Position numbers and translations under genes: made by a program
The notes under the pieces: generated by a model
Seen by the model: the letters and a program-made list of their open reading frames with translations, nothing else
What the model was told of the DNA's origin: nothing
Database searches by the model: none
NCBI GenBank assembly: GCA_958296445.1
Contig: OY282565.1
Span: 1,157,936 to 1,221,935 of the forward strand
Length of the DNA: 64,000 nt
Source: an uncultured Dehalococcoidia bacterium
GTDB lineage: Bacteria > Chloroflexota > Dehalococcoidia > Lucifugimonadales > UBA3495
Reading direction: 5' to 3'
Shown here: in pieces, positions 1 to 7,748 of the stretch
How the letters are laid out: every line of letters begins with the position of its first letter
Numbering within the stretch: position 1 is the first letter of the stretch

Positions 1-2
1 AG

Positions 3-392
3 TCTTGGGGCGAACCCGGCGACGGCCCCGGACAGTTCCGCCTGCCCCACGGCATCTGGATTGACCGCCAAGACCGGGTGCTGGTGGCCGACCGGGAAAA
101 CGACCGCGTCCAAGCCTTCACCCAAGACGGCGAATATATCACCACCTGGCCCAGCAAGCTCATCGGCCCGGCCCTGTTCTACATCGACTCCGACGACGCC
201 GTATACATCCCCGAACATAACGGCGGGCTGTTCAGCGTCCTGTCCCTAGAGGGCGAAATCATCACCCAGTGGGGTTCCGAACTCCACCGCTCCTGCCACG
301 GCGTATGGGCCGACAGCGCCAAAGACCTCTACTTCGTAATGCCCGGCGAATGGGGCCGCAGCCGCCGCGTGGTAAAGTTCCACCGCCGCTAA
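3..392 (+). CDS. NHL-repeat beta-propeller protein, C-terminal part
   Basis: The gene is cut by the left window edge; the reading frame enters at base 3 and stops at 392. The visible 129 residues contain a typical NHL blade (FRLPHGIWID followed by VLVADRENDRVQAF) and a second, weaker blade further on. NHL propellers bind ligands or act as lyase or sensor modules; which applies cannot be told from this fragment. The end, WGRSRRVVKFHRR, shows no membrane segment. The upstream part of the gene is needed to name it. Confidence 0.8.
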   Translation, partial: SWGEPGDGPGQFRLPHGIWIDRQDRVLVADRENDRVQAFTQDGEYITTWPSKLIGPALFYIDSDDAVYIPEHNGGLFSVLSLEGEIITQWGSELHRSCHGVWADSAKDLYFVMPGEWGRSRRVVKFHRR

Positions 393-416
393 CCCCCCGT
401 ATTCCCTCCTTCCGCC

Positions 417-505
417 GCCTGTCATTCTGAGCAAAGCGAAGAATCCCGCCACAGGCAACAGAGACCCTTCGCTCCGCTCAGGGTGACAAATCCGCTCAGG
501 GTGAC
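417..505. repeat. Dispersed intergenic repeat (family A, GTCATTCTGAGC type)
   Basis: The sequence begins TGTCATTCTGAGCAAAGCGA and ends with an imperfect inverted counterpart reading CTTCGCTCCGCTCAGGGTGACA. The same unit recurs in most larger gaps of the window (near 8.9, 13.0, 15.5, 21.7, 25.1, 34.0, 37.3, 42.9, 50.7 and 62.6 kb). It can fold into a long imperfect hairpin. No coding function is seen. Confidence 0.8.
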
Positions 506-561
506 AAAAAAGGCAGGGCGGCAAAGCACAATTCCCCAATCGCCCACCCCCGGGCCGGGGC

Positions 562-591
562 TTGCGAAAGGAACCCGCCCTTTGCTATACT
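562..591 (+). promoter_or_regulatory. Predicted promoter of tRNA-Ala
   Basis: A -35-like TTGCGA (562-567) lies 18 bp before a -10-like TATACT (586-591), which ends nine bases before the tRNA. This is a good housekeeping-sigma match and the spacing fits a start near the tRNA 5' end. The -10 is preceded by TTGC, as in the element before the SelA-like gene. Confidence 0.6.
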
Positions 592-600
592 ATCGTCAAC

Positions 601-676
601 GGGGCTGTAGCTCACTCGGGAGAGCGCTTCAATGGCATTGAAGAGGTAGAGGGTTCGATCCCCTCCAGCTCCACCA
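601..676 (+). tRNA. tRNA-Ala (anticodon GGC)
   Basis: A complete cloverleaf can be drawn. The acceptor stem GGGGCTG pairs with CAGCTCC with one G-T pair. The D arm is GCTC/GAGC. The anticodon stem CTTCA/TGAAG has loop ATGGCAT with anticodon GGC at 634-636. The T arm is GAGGG/CCCTC with loop TTCGATC. The 3' CCA is encoded (674-676). It reads alanine codon GCC, which is very common in these genes. Confidence 0.95.
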
Positions 677-824
677 TCAACCCGGCACGATGAACCCTTG
701 CGCCGCATCGGAGCCGTCATCGAAAGCCCGGCCTTCTACCCCTACATATCAGGCCGCCGCAACCTTCCTCATCAACGAATAAACCAGCGACGCCGGAACC
801 CCCATATCCCCAAACTAACACCCC

Positions 825-880
825 GTATATTGTATCCCGTATATTGTATATCGTATATTGTATCCCGTATATTGTATATC
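825..880. repeat. AT-rich 14-bp tandem repeat
   Basis: Four consecutive 14-bp units of CGTATATTGTAT followed alternately by CC or AT. It is a strikingly AT-rich block in GC-rich surroundings, about 80 bp before the dipeptidase start. It may be a replication or recombination scar or a regulatory site; nothing in the sequence decides this. Confidence 0.75.
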
Positions 881-904
881 GTAGGGGCGCACAGCCGTGC
901 GCCC
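881..904. repeat. Dispersed hairpin repeat (family C)
   Basis: A perfect hairpin: GGGCGCAC, loop AGCC, GTGCGCCC. The same 24-bp sequence recurs at 4541, 6156, 27133, 40672 and 55386, always intergenic. It resembles REP-like mobile hairpins. Confidence 0.8.
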
Positions 905-960
905 GCCCCCGTCGCGCCCTGTCGCCCAGCATAACCATCCAACCCCGCGGAGAGCATAAT

Positions 961-2073
961 ATGCCCGCCACAATCCCCCTGGCCCGCCAAACAGGCCGCG
1001 TCCCCTCCTCGACCGTCCCCCTAAACGCCGCCGAGGAAGTGCGCTACCGCGCCATCGCCGAGGAAGCGGTGACCGTGGATGTCCACCAGCACCCCTTTGT
1101 CTTGCCCGAAGCTATGGAGCAGCTTATAGACCTAGTTCGCATCGGACGCTACCAGTGGGGCTACGACGCCGCCCGCGCCGGCGGCTGGACGGCAGTGACC
1201 ACCGCCAACGTGTTCGCCGGGCTGAAAAGCACCACGGATATGTCTTTCGTCGAATACGAGGACGTCGCCGCCGAAGTCGGCGGTATGATGGCCGACATAG
1301 CGGCCCAAGACGGCATCGCCCGCATCGGCAGTACCGCCGACATCGCCGCCGCCAAGCAGCAGGGCAGCGTCGGCTTTATGCCCACCCTAGAGCACCTGCC
1401 CATCGGTAACCGCATCGAGCGGCTCGACGCCCTCCACAGCATGGGCGTCCGGCTGGCCGGCATCACCTACAACCGCCGCAACTACATCGGCGACGGGCTG
1501 TACGAGCGCAACCCCGGCGGCCTAAGCGAGTTCGGCATCGAAGTGGTGCGCCGGATGAACGACCTCGGTATGGTCATAGACCTGTCCCACGCCTCTCTGC
1601 CCACCGCTATGGACGCCATCGAATTTTCCCGCGTGCCGGTGGTGTTCAGCCACAACGCCGCCTACGCCCTGCGCCCCAACCGCCGCACCCGCCGCGACGA
1701 GGAACTGGCCGCCTGCGCCGCCAAGGGCGGCCTGATTTGCATCACCGCCGTCCCCAACTCCCTAAGCGACGACCCGGAGCAGGACATCGAATGCGTCCTC
1801 GACCATTACGACTATATGGTCAATCTGGTAGGGGTTGACCACGTAGGCATCGGCACCGACACCACCATCGGCGACCACGTAGCCTTTCACAAACTAATGA
1901 TGGGCCGCGACGGCCTAGGCGACTACCCCGCCCCCTACCTAAACGGCCTAGAATCCCCCGCCGACGGCGGCAACATCACCCGCGGCCTAATCCGCCGCGG
2001 CTACTCCGACGAAGACGTCCGCAAAATCATCGGCGCCAACGCCCTGGATCTGTTCCGCCGCGTAATAGGCTAG
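961..2073 (+). CDS. Membrane dipeptidase family (M19) metallopeptidase
   Basis: A predicted zinc dipeptidase (renal dipeptidase family) of 370 residues, hydrolysing dipeptides or related amide substrates. Metal-ligand motifs are visible in order: VDVHQH (H42, H44), MPTLEH near residue 140, MVIDLSH (H210), VVFSHN (H231) and HVGIGTD (D300). The ATG at 961 is preferred because GCGGAGAG lies just upstream; the frame is open further 5' only through family C repeat sequence. There is no signal peptide, so it is probably cytoplasmic. It is not in an obvious operon with the hicAB genes that follow 5 bp later. Confidence 0.88.
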   Translation: MPATIPLARQTGRVPSSTVPLNAAEEVRYRAIAEEAVTVDVHQHPFVLPEAMEQLIDLVRIGRYQWGYDAARAGGWTAVTTANVFAGLKSTTDMSFVEYEDVAAEVGGMMADIAAQDGIARIGSTADIAAAKQQGSVGFMPTLEHLPIGNRIERLDALHSMGVRLAGITYNRRNYIGDGLYERNPGGLSEFGIEVVRRMNDLGMVIDLSHASLPTAMDAIEFSRVPVVFSHNAAYALRPNRRTRRDEELAACAAKGGLICITAVPNSLSDDPEQDIECVLDHYDYMVNLVGVDHVGIGTDTTIGDHVAFHKLMMGRDGLGDYPAPYLNGLESPADGGNITRGLIRRGYSDEDVRKIIGANALDLFRRVIG

Positions 2074-2078
2074 GGACG

Positions 2079-2282
2079 ATGCCAACCAAAGTCCGGGAAG
2101 CCATCCGGCAAGTCCAACGTGACGGCTGGATATTAACCCGTACCCGAGGAAGCCATAGGCAATTCCATCACCCGGAAAAGCCCGGAACGGTAACTATTCC
2201 GGGCCATCCCGGCGAAGACTTACATCCCAAAACGTACAATGATATTCTACGGCAAGCAGGGATCCGGGAGAGAAACCAATGA
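2079..2282 (+). CDS. hicA: HicA-family mRNA interferase toxin
   Basis: A 67-residue protein with the HicA double-stranded-RNA-binding fold signature: an N-terminal helix (KVREAIRQVQRDGW), then the catalytic-histidine segment TRGSHRQFHHP, then VTIPGHPGEDLHPKTYNDIL. HicA toxins cleave mRNA and are neutralised by HicB. The stop overlaps the ATG of the next gene (ATGA at 2279-2282), the usual tightly coupled hicA-hicB arrangement. All key residues look present, so it is probably functional. Confidence 0.88.
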   Translation: MPTKVREAIRQVQRDGWILTRTRGSHRQFHHPEKPGTVTIPGHPGEDLHPKTYNDILRQAGIRERNQ

Positions 2283-2662
2283 AGCTGAAGTTCGTCGCGG
2301 TTTTCATAGAGTTGCCCAACAACTGGTGCGCCTATCTGCCCGACTTGCCCGGTTGCGTCAGCACCGGCAAAACCTGGGCAGACATCCAAGATATGATTCA
2401 AGAGGCCGTAGAATTTCATATCGAGGGAATGATTGAAAACGGCGACCCGCTGCCCGAAAAGATGATGTCCGTAGAAGATACGATACTCCACCACAGCCAG
2501 CCCCTGACCGAAGCGGAAATGGCGGAAATCGCGCAGCACGGCGAAATCCCTACCACGCTGTCCACCACTTTCAAGCCCATCGAAGTCGAAATTTCCGCCC
2601 CGGCGCCGGCAAGAGCCAACAATGTTCGCTCAAAAACCGTAATGGAACAGTCAATACTCTAA
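2279..2662 (+). CDS. hicB: HicB-family antitoxin
   Basis: A 127-residue protein with the HicB partial RNase-H-like fold: VAVFIELPNNWCAYLPDLPGC, then a TGKT turn and a helix IQDMIQEAVEFHIEGM. It overlaps the HicA stop by four bases and should bind and inhibit that toxin. The C-terminal tail (about 60 residues after residue 65) has no recognisable DNA-binding domain. The next gene is a close paralogue without its own toxin. Confidence 0.85.
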   Translation: MKLKFVAVFIELPNNWCAYLPDLPGCVSTGKTWADIQDMIQEAVEFHIEGMIENGDPLPEKMMSVEDTILHHSQPLTEAEMAEIAQHGEIPTTLSTTFKPIEVEISAPAPARANNVRSKTVMEQSIL

Positions 2663-2702
2663 TCCCTATAAAAAGACAAGCAGGGCTTTAGCAGAGGGCT
2701 TG

Positions 2703-3044
2703 ATGAAACTGCGCTACGCGGTGGTCTACGAGCAGGGGCCAAACAACTATTCCGCCTACGCCCCGGACGTGCCGGGCTGCGTAAGCACCGGAAAGACTTG
2801 GCGCAACATTCAGGATATGATTCAGGAAGCCCTGACTTTTCACATCGAATTCCTGATAGAAAAGGGCGACCCGGTTCCCGAACCGCGAATATCCCTTGAC
2901 CAGGCTATGGTATTTCATAGCCGGATAGTCATAGAACCCGACCCCAATTTTACCGAGGAATACAACGAAACCCCTGTACTGTCAACCACCTTTTCAATGG
3001 TCGAAATAGAGGTTGCCATCCCGGCGCAAATCACAAGCGGCTGA
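2703..3044 (+). CDS. Second HicB-like antitoxin, no adjacent toxin
   Basis: A 113-residue paralogue of the preceding HicB, sharing the PDVPGCVSTGKTW segment and the following IQDMIQEA helix. The ATG at 2703 has GAGGG 6 bp upstream. No HicA gene precedes it; the 40-bp gap from the first hicB is too short. It may be a second antitoxin for the same toxin or a duplicated copy free to diverge. Confidence 0.8.
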   Translation: MKLRYAVVYEQGPNNYSAYAPDVPGCVSTGKTWRNIQDMIQEALTFHIEFLIEKGDPVPEPRISLDQAMVFHSRIVIEPDPNFTEEYNETPVLSTTFSMVEIEVAIPAQITSG

Positions 3045-3119
3045 CGCCATTCCGCAAGCCATTGGCAATATCCGTCCCATCCCGTCTCATCCTATACTGT
3101 ATAAACCGGAGCGCCGACA

Positions 3120-3557
3120 ATGAACTGCCCTCACTGCAACGTCGCCCTGTCCGGGCGCAAATACCGCGGGATAGAAATCGACCACTGCCCGGAGTGCCGG
3201 GGCCTGTGGCTGGACTTCGACGAAATGGAGCTGCTGGAAGACGGCGCCAACCGCGACGAAGTGCTGAAAGGCACCCGCGATTACGCCCGCCGCGCCAGCG
3301 AACTCCCCTGCCCCCACTGCGGCGCAATGATGGACGTCTTCAACTACCGCGCCCACAACCTACCCATCGAACACTGCCCCAACAACCACGGCTACTGGCT
3401 GGACAAAGGCGAAGAAGAGCGAGTGCTGGATCTGATGAAACAACGGGCCCGCGACCTGCGCCGCTCCGAATCCGCCGAACAGCAATGGGCCCGCTTTATG
3501 GAGCGCGGCGGCCAGCGCGGCGGCTTCCTAGACCGCATCAAAGACCTGTTCAGATAG
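3120..3557 (+). CDS. Zinc-ribbon protein of the zf-TFIIB type
   Basis: A 145-residue protein with two similar zinc modules. The first is MNCPHCNVAL with CPECRGLWLD (residues 2-35). The second is LPCPHCGAMM with CPNNHGYWLD (residues about 61-98). The CxxC plus CxxCxG(L/Y)WLD pattern is typical of zf-TFIIB domain proteins of unknown function. A basic helical C-terminus (RARDLRRSE) follows. The last 8 bp overlap the 3' end of the convergent UDG-like gene. Confidence 0.8.
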   Translation: MNCPHCNVALSGRKYRGIEIDHCPECRGLWLDFDEMELLEDGANRDEVLKGTRDYARRASELPCPHCGAMMDVFNYRAHNLPIEHCPNNHGYWLDKGEEERVLDLMKQRARDLRRSESAEQQWARFMERGGQRGGFLDRIKDLFR

Positions 3558-4269
3558 GGTTGGCATCGCTCCATTCCAACGCCCGCCGGACTAACTCCGT
3601 AGGATCAGACTTAGAAGTAGTCCAATGAAACCGGGATGGGTGAGTCAACTGAACTACGGTTATGCCGCCGCCATTCCGGTAAGTGCGGCTGACCCCTTTC
3701 AGGCCGCCGTCCTCCACAAATCGGTCTATCTCCGCAAACTTGCCCGCCGCCGGGTTGTCCGCCTCTAAACGGGCGATAGCTCCCCAAGCGGCTTCCCGTC
3801 CCAGACATACAATCACCCGCACCCCCAACCGCCGGATGACCGCCCGGTGAAAGGGCCAGCAAGCGTTGGCGAGACGGACAAACTCCGCTTTGCTTATTTT
3901 GGCCGCGTCCCGGGAACGCGCAAAAACCAAGTCACTTGCAGGAACTTTCCGGCAGTCAAGGTCAAGCCTTCTTAACAGGTGAAGTACATTCCGTTGCATT
4001 GGATGTTGGACACGATGACCATTCCGGCCCCACGCTTCGTCGGTTAAAGCGCACCAGTTATCCGGCGCATCGTGAATCACTTTGCGAGTATGCGCCCCCA
4101 CAGTTTCCAGCGCATTAGATTCGGGCGCACCCCCGGGGTTCAAGCCGAGGATATACAATTTCGATGACGAACCAAAGGCGTCACGGCCCGAAATAAACAC
4201 CTTTCCCGATATATCCAACAGCGAGTCCGGTATCAGTTGAGCAAATTCCTCAATCCCGCCAGTCATCAC
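3550..4269 (-). CDS. Uracil-DNA glycosylase-like family protein
   Basis: A 239-residue protein with the two hallmark segments of the UDG superfamily: an N-terminal ILGLNPGG (GxNPG-type motif 1, about residue 40) and a C-terminal LTHPSRFHW (HPS-type motif 2, about residue 210). No iron-sulfur cysteine set is evident, so it is not a family 4/5 enzyme. It could be a DNA-repair glycosylase of a divergent family or a UDG-fold protein of other function. Base composition looks less GC-rich than its neighbours, hinting at transfer. Confidence 0.65.
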   Translation of the reverse strand: MMTGGIEEFAQLIPDSLLDISGKVFISGRDAFGSSSKLYILGLNPGGAPESNALETVGAHTRKVIHDAPDNWCALTDEAWGRNGHRVQHPMQRNVLHLLRRLDLDCRKVPASDLVFARSRDAAKISKAEFVRLANACWPFHRAVIRRLGVRVIVCLGREAAWGAIARLEADNPAAGKFAEIDRFVEDGGLKGVSRTYRNGGGITVVQLTHPSRFHWTTSKSDPTELVRRALEWSDANPI

Positions 4270-4309
4270 AGTAGAACATCCTTTTGCTTAGTATGGAAAC
4301 CGCAGGCGG

Positions 4310-4492
4310 CTAAGAATACGGCTTATTGAGTTCCCGCAAATTCAGAACGCACATCACCACAGTGAAAATCACCCATATACCCACGCCCCCCAAAAGCCCA
4401 TACACGCCGAAAAAATCGGCAAGCACCAGCATCGCCGCCATCATCGCGCACAGCAACAGGCAACCCAGCAAACGAGGCACAAAATCGTCCAT
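4310..4492 (-). CDS. Small two-segment membrane protein
   Basis: A 60-residue protein with two hydrophobic helices (about residues 7-25 and 30-52) and a short polar tail (RELNKPYS). The ATG has an excellent GGAGG site 7 bp upstream, which is the main support that it is real. No family is recognised. It lies 40 bp upstream of the start of the UDG-like gene on the same strand. Confidence 0.55.
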   Translation of the reverse strand: MDDFVPRLLGCLLLCAMMAAMLVLADFFGVYGLLGGVGIWVIFTVVMCVLNLRELNKPYS

Positions 4493-4501
4493 CGCAACGC
4501 C

Positions 4502-4564
4502 TCCCTATCATCGCCTCCCTATCATCGCCTCCCTATCATCGTAGGGGCGCACAGCCGTGCGCCC
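4502..4564. repeat. 14-bp tandem TCCCTATCATCGCC plus family C hairpin
   Basis: Three copies of TCCCTATCATCG (separated by CC) run directly into the 24-bp hairpin repeat at 4541-4564. Confidence 0.7.
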
Positions 4565-4617
4565 CCTATTCCCGCATACACCCGCCCCCCCCACGCCCCC
4601 CACCGCCCAGCCGCCGG

Positions 4618-5247
4618 CTACCCCGGATAACCGCCCCCCCAGCCGTCCACCCCGCAGACCTCCGCCAGCGGCAGCCGTTGCACCGGGCCGAACTCCCCCC
4701 GGGGGTAGCCCAGCGGCATACAGTAAACCACCTGCGCCTCCTCCGGGATGCCAAACAACTGGTGAACCCGCTCCTCCACCACCGGATGCAGCGTGGCGAT
4801 AGTGCCGCCCACGCCAAAGGCCCGCGCCGCCAGCAACATATTCTGCGCCGACGGTATCACCGACCCCATAGCCTGCGCCCCCTTAGCCGTGGCGCAGACC
4901 AGCACCATCACCGGCGCGACGCCGATTTCGTTAGCCAGCCGCATCGCCGAGCGCATAGAGCTCTTGCCGGGCGGAATGTCCTCCGGCCCCATAATCCCCG
5001 CATCGGCCCGCTTGGCCCACCAAGCCTCGTGATACAGCTCCGCCAGCTTCCCCCGCATCCCGGCGTCCTTCACCAAGATAAAGTGCCACTGCTGGTTATT
5101 GCCCCCGTTAGGCGCCCGGATAGTCGCCTGCATAATGTCGTCCAGCACATCGTCGGGAATCGGGTCCGGCTTGAAGCGGCGGATGGCCCGCTGCGTAAAC
5201 ATCGCCTCGCCCAAGGGAATCGTGTTCAATCGCTCCGCAGTAGTCAT
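4618..5247 (-). CDS. Nitroreductase-family FMN oxidoreductase
   Basis: A 209-residue nitroreductase-fold protein. The N-terminal FMN-contacting segment TQRAIRRFKPDPIPDD and IRAPNGGNNQQWHFILV are typical, as are GSVIPSAQNMLLAARAFGVGG in the middle and the C-terminal MPLGYPRGEFG. Members reduce nitro groups, quinones or iodotyrosines with NAD(P)H; the substrate cannot be predicted. It is transcribed alone and flanked by family D repeats. Confidence 0.88.
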   Translation of the reverse strand: MTTAERLNTIPLGEAMFTQRAIRRFKPDPIPDDVLDDIMQATIRAPNGGNNQQWHFILVKDAGMRGKLAELYHEAWWAKRADAGIMGPEDIPPGKSSMRSAMRLANEIGVAPVMVLVCATAKGAQAMGSVIPSAQNMLLAARAFGVGGTIATLHPVVEERVHQLFGIPEEAQVVYCMPLGYPRGEFGPVQRLPLAEVCGVDGWGGGYPG

Positions 5248-5275
5248 TTCCTATCCTGTCCTCCTGATAATCATA

Positions 5276-5354
5276 GTCCCCTCTCCCCCCGGGAGAGGGC
5301 CAAGGTGAGGGCGTCCCCCCAATAATTACAGTTCCCTCTCCCCCCGGGAGAGGG
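5276..5354. repeat. Dispersed repeat family D (CCTCTCCCCCCGGGAGAGGG type)
   Basis: Two tandem copies of a hairpin unit CTCTCCCCCCGGGAGAG followed by a GGTGAGGGCGTCCCC tail; the second copy runs into the end of the racemase-like gene. Further copies lie near 8.85, 24.2, 25.1, 47.2 and 52.3 kb. Confidence 0.75.
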
Positions 5355-6134
5355 CTAGGGTGAGGGCGTCCCCCCGTCCCCCCGCGGTTCCGCCAGCAGC
5401 CGCCCGTAGCCGCGCACCGGCCCGCCGACCCCGGCCAGCGCCAGCGCCCGCCACAGCGTGGCCGAATGTGAAGTCACCACCGGCTTGCCGATAGCATCCT
5501 CCAACGCCTGCGCCGCCGCCATAGCGTCGAAATTCATACAGCTAATAAACAGCCCATCAGCCCCATCAGCGCAACGCCGCCAAGCCTCCAGCGAAAAGCT
5601 GTAGATCTCGACCGGCGGCACCGCGGCGAACTCCGCGGCGGTGGTCAGCCCCATACCCGACGCCGCCACCGTCTCGATACCCGCCTCGCCCAGATAGCGG
5701 CTTTCCGCCTCGTGATAACTATGCGGATAAGGACTGGTCAGCACAACGCGGCGTATCCCCAGATATTGCAACGCCTCCGCCGCCGCCAGCATAGTAGAAG
5801 TCACCGGCGCCCCCCATTCCCGCTCCATACCAACGCAAAACTCCCGATCCTTAGCCAGCCCCCGCTGCGCCCCGCTAACCGTGCAACAATAGGCGATAGA
5901 ATCCACCCCCGCAGAGGCCAGCTCCTGCACCGCCCGCTCCGAACTGCGCTCCATTTCCAGCAGCGCCTCCAGCCCCTGGTCGCCGCCCAGCAACATCCGG
6001 CTGGCGAAAAACCCCACCCCCGGCGCAACCCGCCGGTAGCGAAGCTCCGAAACCGTAGACCCGCTAACCACCACCAGCCCGATTTTAGCCTCCACCCCCA
6101 ACCCGTCAAGCACCCCAACATTACCCACAACCAT
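5355..6134 (-). CDS. Asp/Glu racemase-like protein (maleate isomerase/AMDase family)
   Basis: A 259-residue protein of the Asp/Glu/hydantoin racemase superfamily, closest in pattern to maleate cis-trans isomerase and arylmalonate decarboxylase. Two candidate catalytic cysteines are seen in AYCCTVSGA and ISCMNFDA, the two half-site positions of this family. The ATG at 6134 is chosen because GGGAGGG lies 8 bp upstream; the open frame further 5' is only repeat sequence. The last 20 codons overlap a family D repeat (GDGGTPSP), so the natural C-terminus may have been altered by repeat insertion. Confidence 0.78.
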   Translation of the reverse strand: MVVGNVGVLDGLGVEAKIGLVVVSGSTVSELRYRRVAPGVGFFASRMLLGGDQGLEALLEMERSSERAVQELASAGVDSIAYCCTVSGAQRGLAKDREFCVGMEREWGAPVTSTMLAAAEALQYLGIRRVVLTSPYPHSYHEAESRYLGEAGIETVAASGMGLTTAAEFAAVPPVEIYSFSLEAWRRCADGADGLFISCMNFDAMAAAQALEDAIGKPVVTSHSATLWRALALAGVGGPVRGYGRLLAEPRGDGGTPSP

Positions 6135-6155
6135 AACAATTCCCTCCCCACGCTT

Positions 6156-6179
6156 GTAGGGGCGCACAGCCGTGCGCCC
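6156..6179. repeat. Dispersed hairpin repeat (family C)
   Basis: A 24-bp copy of the GTAGGGGCGCACAGCC hairpin, just upstream of the racemase-like gene. Confidence 0.75.
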
Positions 6180-6204
6180 GCCCCGTAAATCCCGCAATCG
6201 TCTG

Positions 6205-6412
6205 TCTGAATCAGGATTCACCGGATTAAAGGATTTTCACGATTCCCCCCCCATCCGGTAAATCCTCTAATCCTGAAAATCCTGATTCAGACACCCCCCC
6301 CATCCGGTAAATCCTTTAATCCCGAAAATCCTGATTCAGACAACCCGGCCAACACCCAAAAACCCCCATCCGGTAAATCCCATAATCCTGAAAATCCTGA
6401 TTCAGACAATCC
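6205..6412. repeat. Family B repeats (TGTCTGAATCAGGATT) in tandem
   Basis: The 400-bp gap before the SelA-like gene holds at least four copies of CCTGATTCAGACA or its complement TGTCTGAATCAGG, spaced 60-70 bp and joined by variants of CCATCCGGTAAATCC. Outer copies are inverted and can form long imperfect hairpins. Nothing coding is seen. Confidence 0.8.
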
Positions 6413-6474
6413 CCCATCCACCCAACCCCCGCGCCCGAAATGTTACCACACCCGCCCAGCGCGGGTTAATGTTG

Positions 6475-6483
6475 CTATAATGC
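6475..6483 (+). promoter_or_regulatory. Extended -10 promoter element
   Basis: TGCTATAAT is a perfect extended -10 element about 58 bp before the GTG start of the SelA-like gene. No clear -35 is found at 17 bp, which fits an extended -10 promoter. Confidence 0.5.
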
Positions 6484-6540
6484 CCCCGCCCCATCATCGC
6501 CCGCTCCCTAGACACGGAAAGCGGGACGCAGGAGGAAACC

Positions 6541-7695
6541 GTGGCCGACACCACCAACCCCCCGGACGCCGAAGCCGTCTACCGGCGGCTCGGCGTCGCC
6601 CCCATCATCAACGCCGCCGGTTCCATAACTCGCCTAGGCGGAACCCGCACCCGCCCCGAAACCCTAGAGCTTATGTCCCAAGCGGCCCGGGTGATGGTCA
6701 ACATTGACGAACTCAACCGCGCCGCCGGCCAAGAAATCGCCCGGCTAACCGGCGCCGAAGCCGGCTTCGTCTGTAGCGGCGCCGCCGGCGGACTGATGCT
6801 ACAGGCCGCCGCCTGTATCGCGGGCAACGACCCGGTAAAAATGCGCCGCCTGCCCGACACCGACGGAATGAAAAACGAAATCGTCATCCACACCATGCAC
6901 CGCTTCGCCTACGACCAAGCCTACCGCGCCGCCGGGGCCCGGCTGGTGGAATTCGGCGACTACCTGTTCGCCCACCCCTGGCAGCTTGAGGGCGCCATCA
7001 CCGAGCGCACCGCCGCCGTCGCCTACCTCTGCGCCACCTTCGCCAGCAACAAAGTCCTGCCCCTAGAGCGGGTCTGCGAAATCGCCCACGCCCGCGGCGT
7101 CCCGGTCATCGTAGACGCCGCCTCAATGCTGCCCCCCCGCGCCAATCTCTACCGCTACCTGCGGGCCGGAGCCGACCTAGTGGTCTACAGCGGCGGCAAA
7201 GGAGTGCGCGGCCCCCAAGGCAGCGGCATCCTGGTAGGCCGCGCCGACCTTATCGAAGCCGCCGCCGCCCAAGCCAGCCCCTCCCAATTCCTAGGGCGCG
7301 GCATGAAAGTCGCCAAAGAGGAAATCATCGGCCTAGTTGAGTCCCTGGCCGCTTTCGTCCAAGAGGACGAAGCCGCCGAAATGGCCGCCTACCGCGCGAT
7401 GGCCCAAATGGTAGTAGACGCCCTAGTTGAGCTGCCCGGACTGCGCGTAACCCTAGAACACGACGGCGCAAACTACCTCATACCCCACGCCGTCATACGC
7501 TTCTCCGACCAATGGCGCGGCCCCTCCCGCGACAGCATCGCCGCCGCAATGGAGCAGGGCAGCCCCCGGATACACCTCCACCAGCTAGGCGGCCCCCAAG
7601 AACTAGCCGTAGACCCCCTGAACCTAACCGAACAAGAAACCGCCCAAGTAATCCGCCGCCTCCACCAAGAACTAACCCGCCAAACCCAAACATAA
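6541..7695 (+). CDS. SelA-like PLP-dependent enzyme
   Basis: A 384-residue fold-type I PLP enzyme resembling the selenocysteine-synthase/D-glucosaminate-6-phosphate ammonia-lyase group. The N-terminus PIINAAGSITRLGG is typical of this group. VIVDAASMLPP holds the PLP-ring Asp, and VVYSGGKGVRGPQGSGIL holds the Schiff-base lysine (about residue 219). No sel genes are near, so a lyase or transaminase role is likelier than Sec-tRNA synthesis. The GTG start is supported by AGGAGG 6 bp upstream. Confidence 0.82.
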   Translation: MADTTNPPDAEAVYRRLGVAPIINAAGSITRLGGTRTRPETLELMSQAARVMVNIDELNRAAGQEIARLTGAEAGFVCSGAAGGLMLQAAACIAGNDPVKMRRLPDTDGMKNEIVIHTMHRFAYDQAYRAAGARLVEFGDYLFAHPWQLEGAITERTAAVAYLCATFASNKVLPLERVCEIAHARGVPVIVDAASMLPPRANLYRYLRAGADLVVYSGGKGVRGPQGSGILVGRADLIEAAAAQASPSQFLGRGMKVAKEEIIGLVESLAAFVQEDEAAEMAAYRAMAQMVVDALVELPGLRVTLEHDGANYLIPHAVIRFSDQWRGPSRDSIAAAMEQGSPRIHLHQLGGPQELAVDPLNLTEQETAQVIRRLHQELTRQTQT

Positions 7696-7748
7696 CCCCA
7701 TAGCGTCATTGCGCCATAGCGTCAAAAACCAACCATAAGGAGCAAGCA

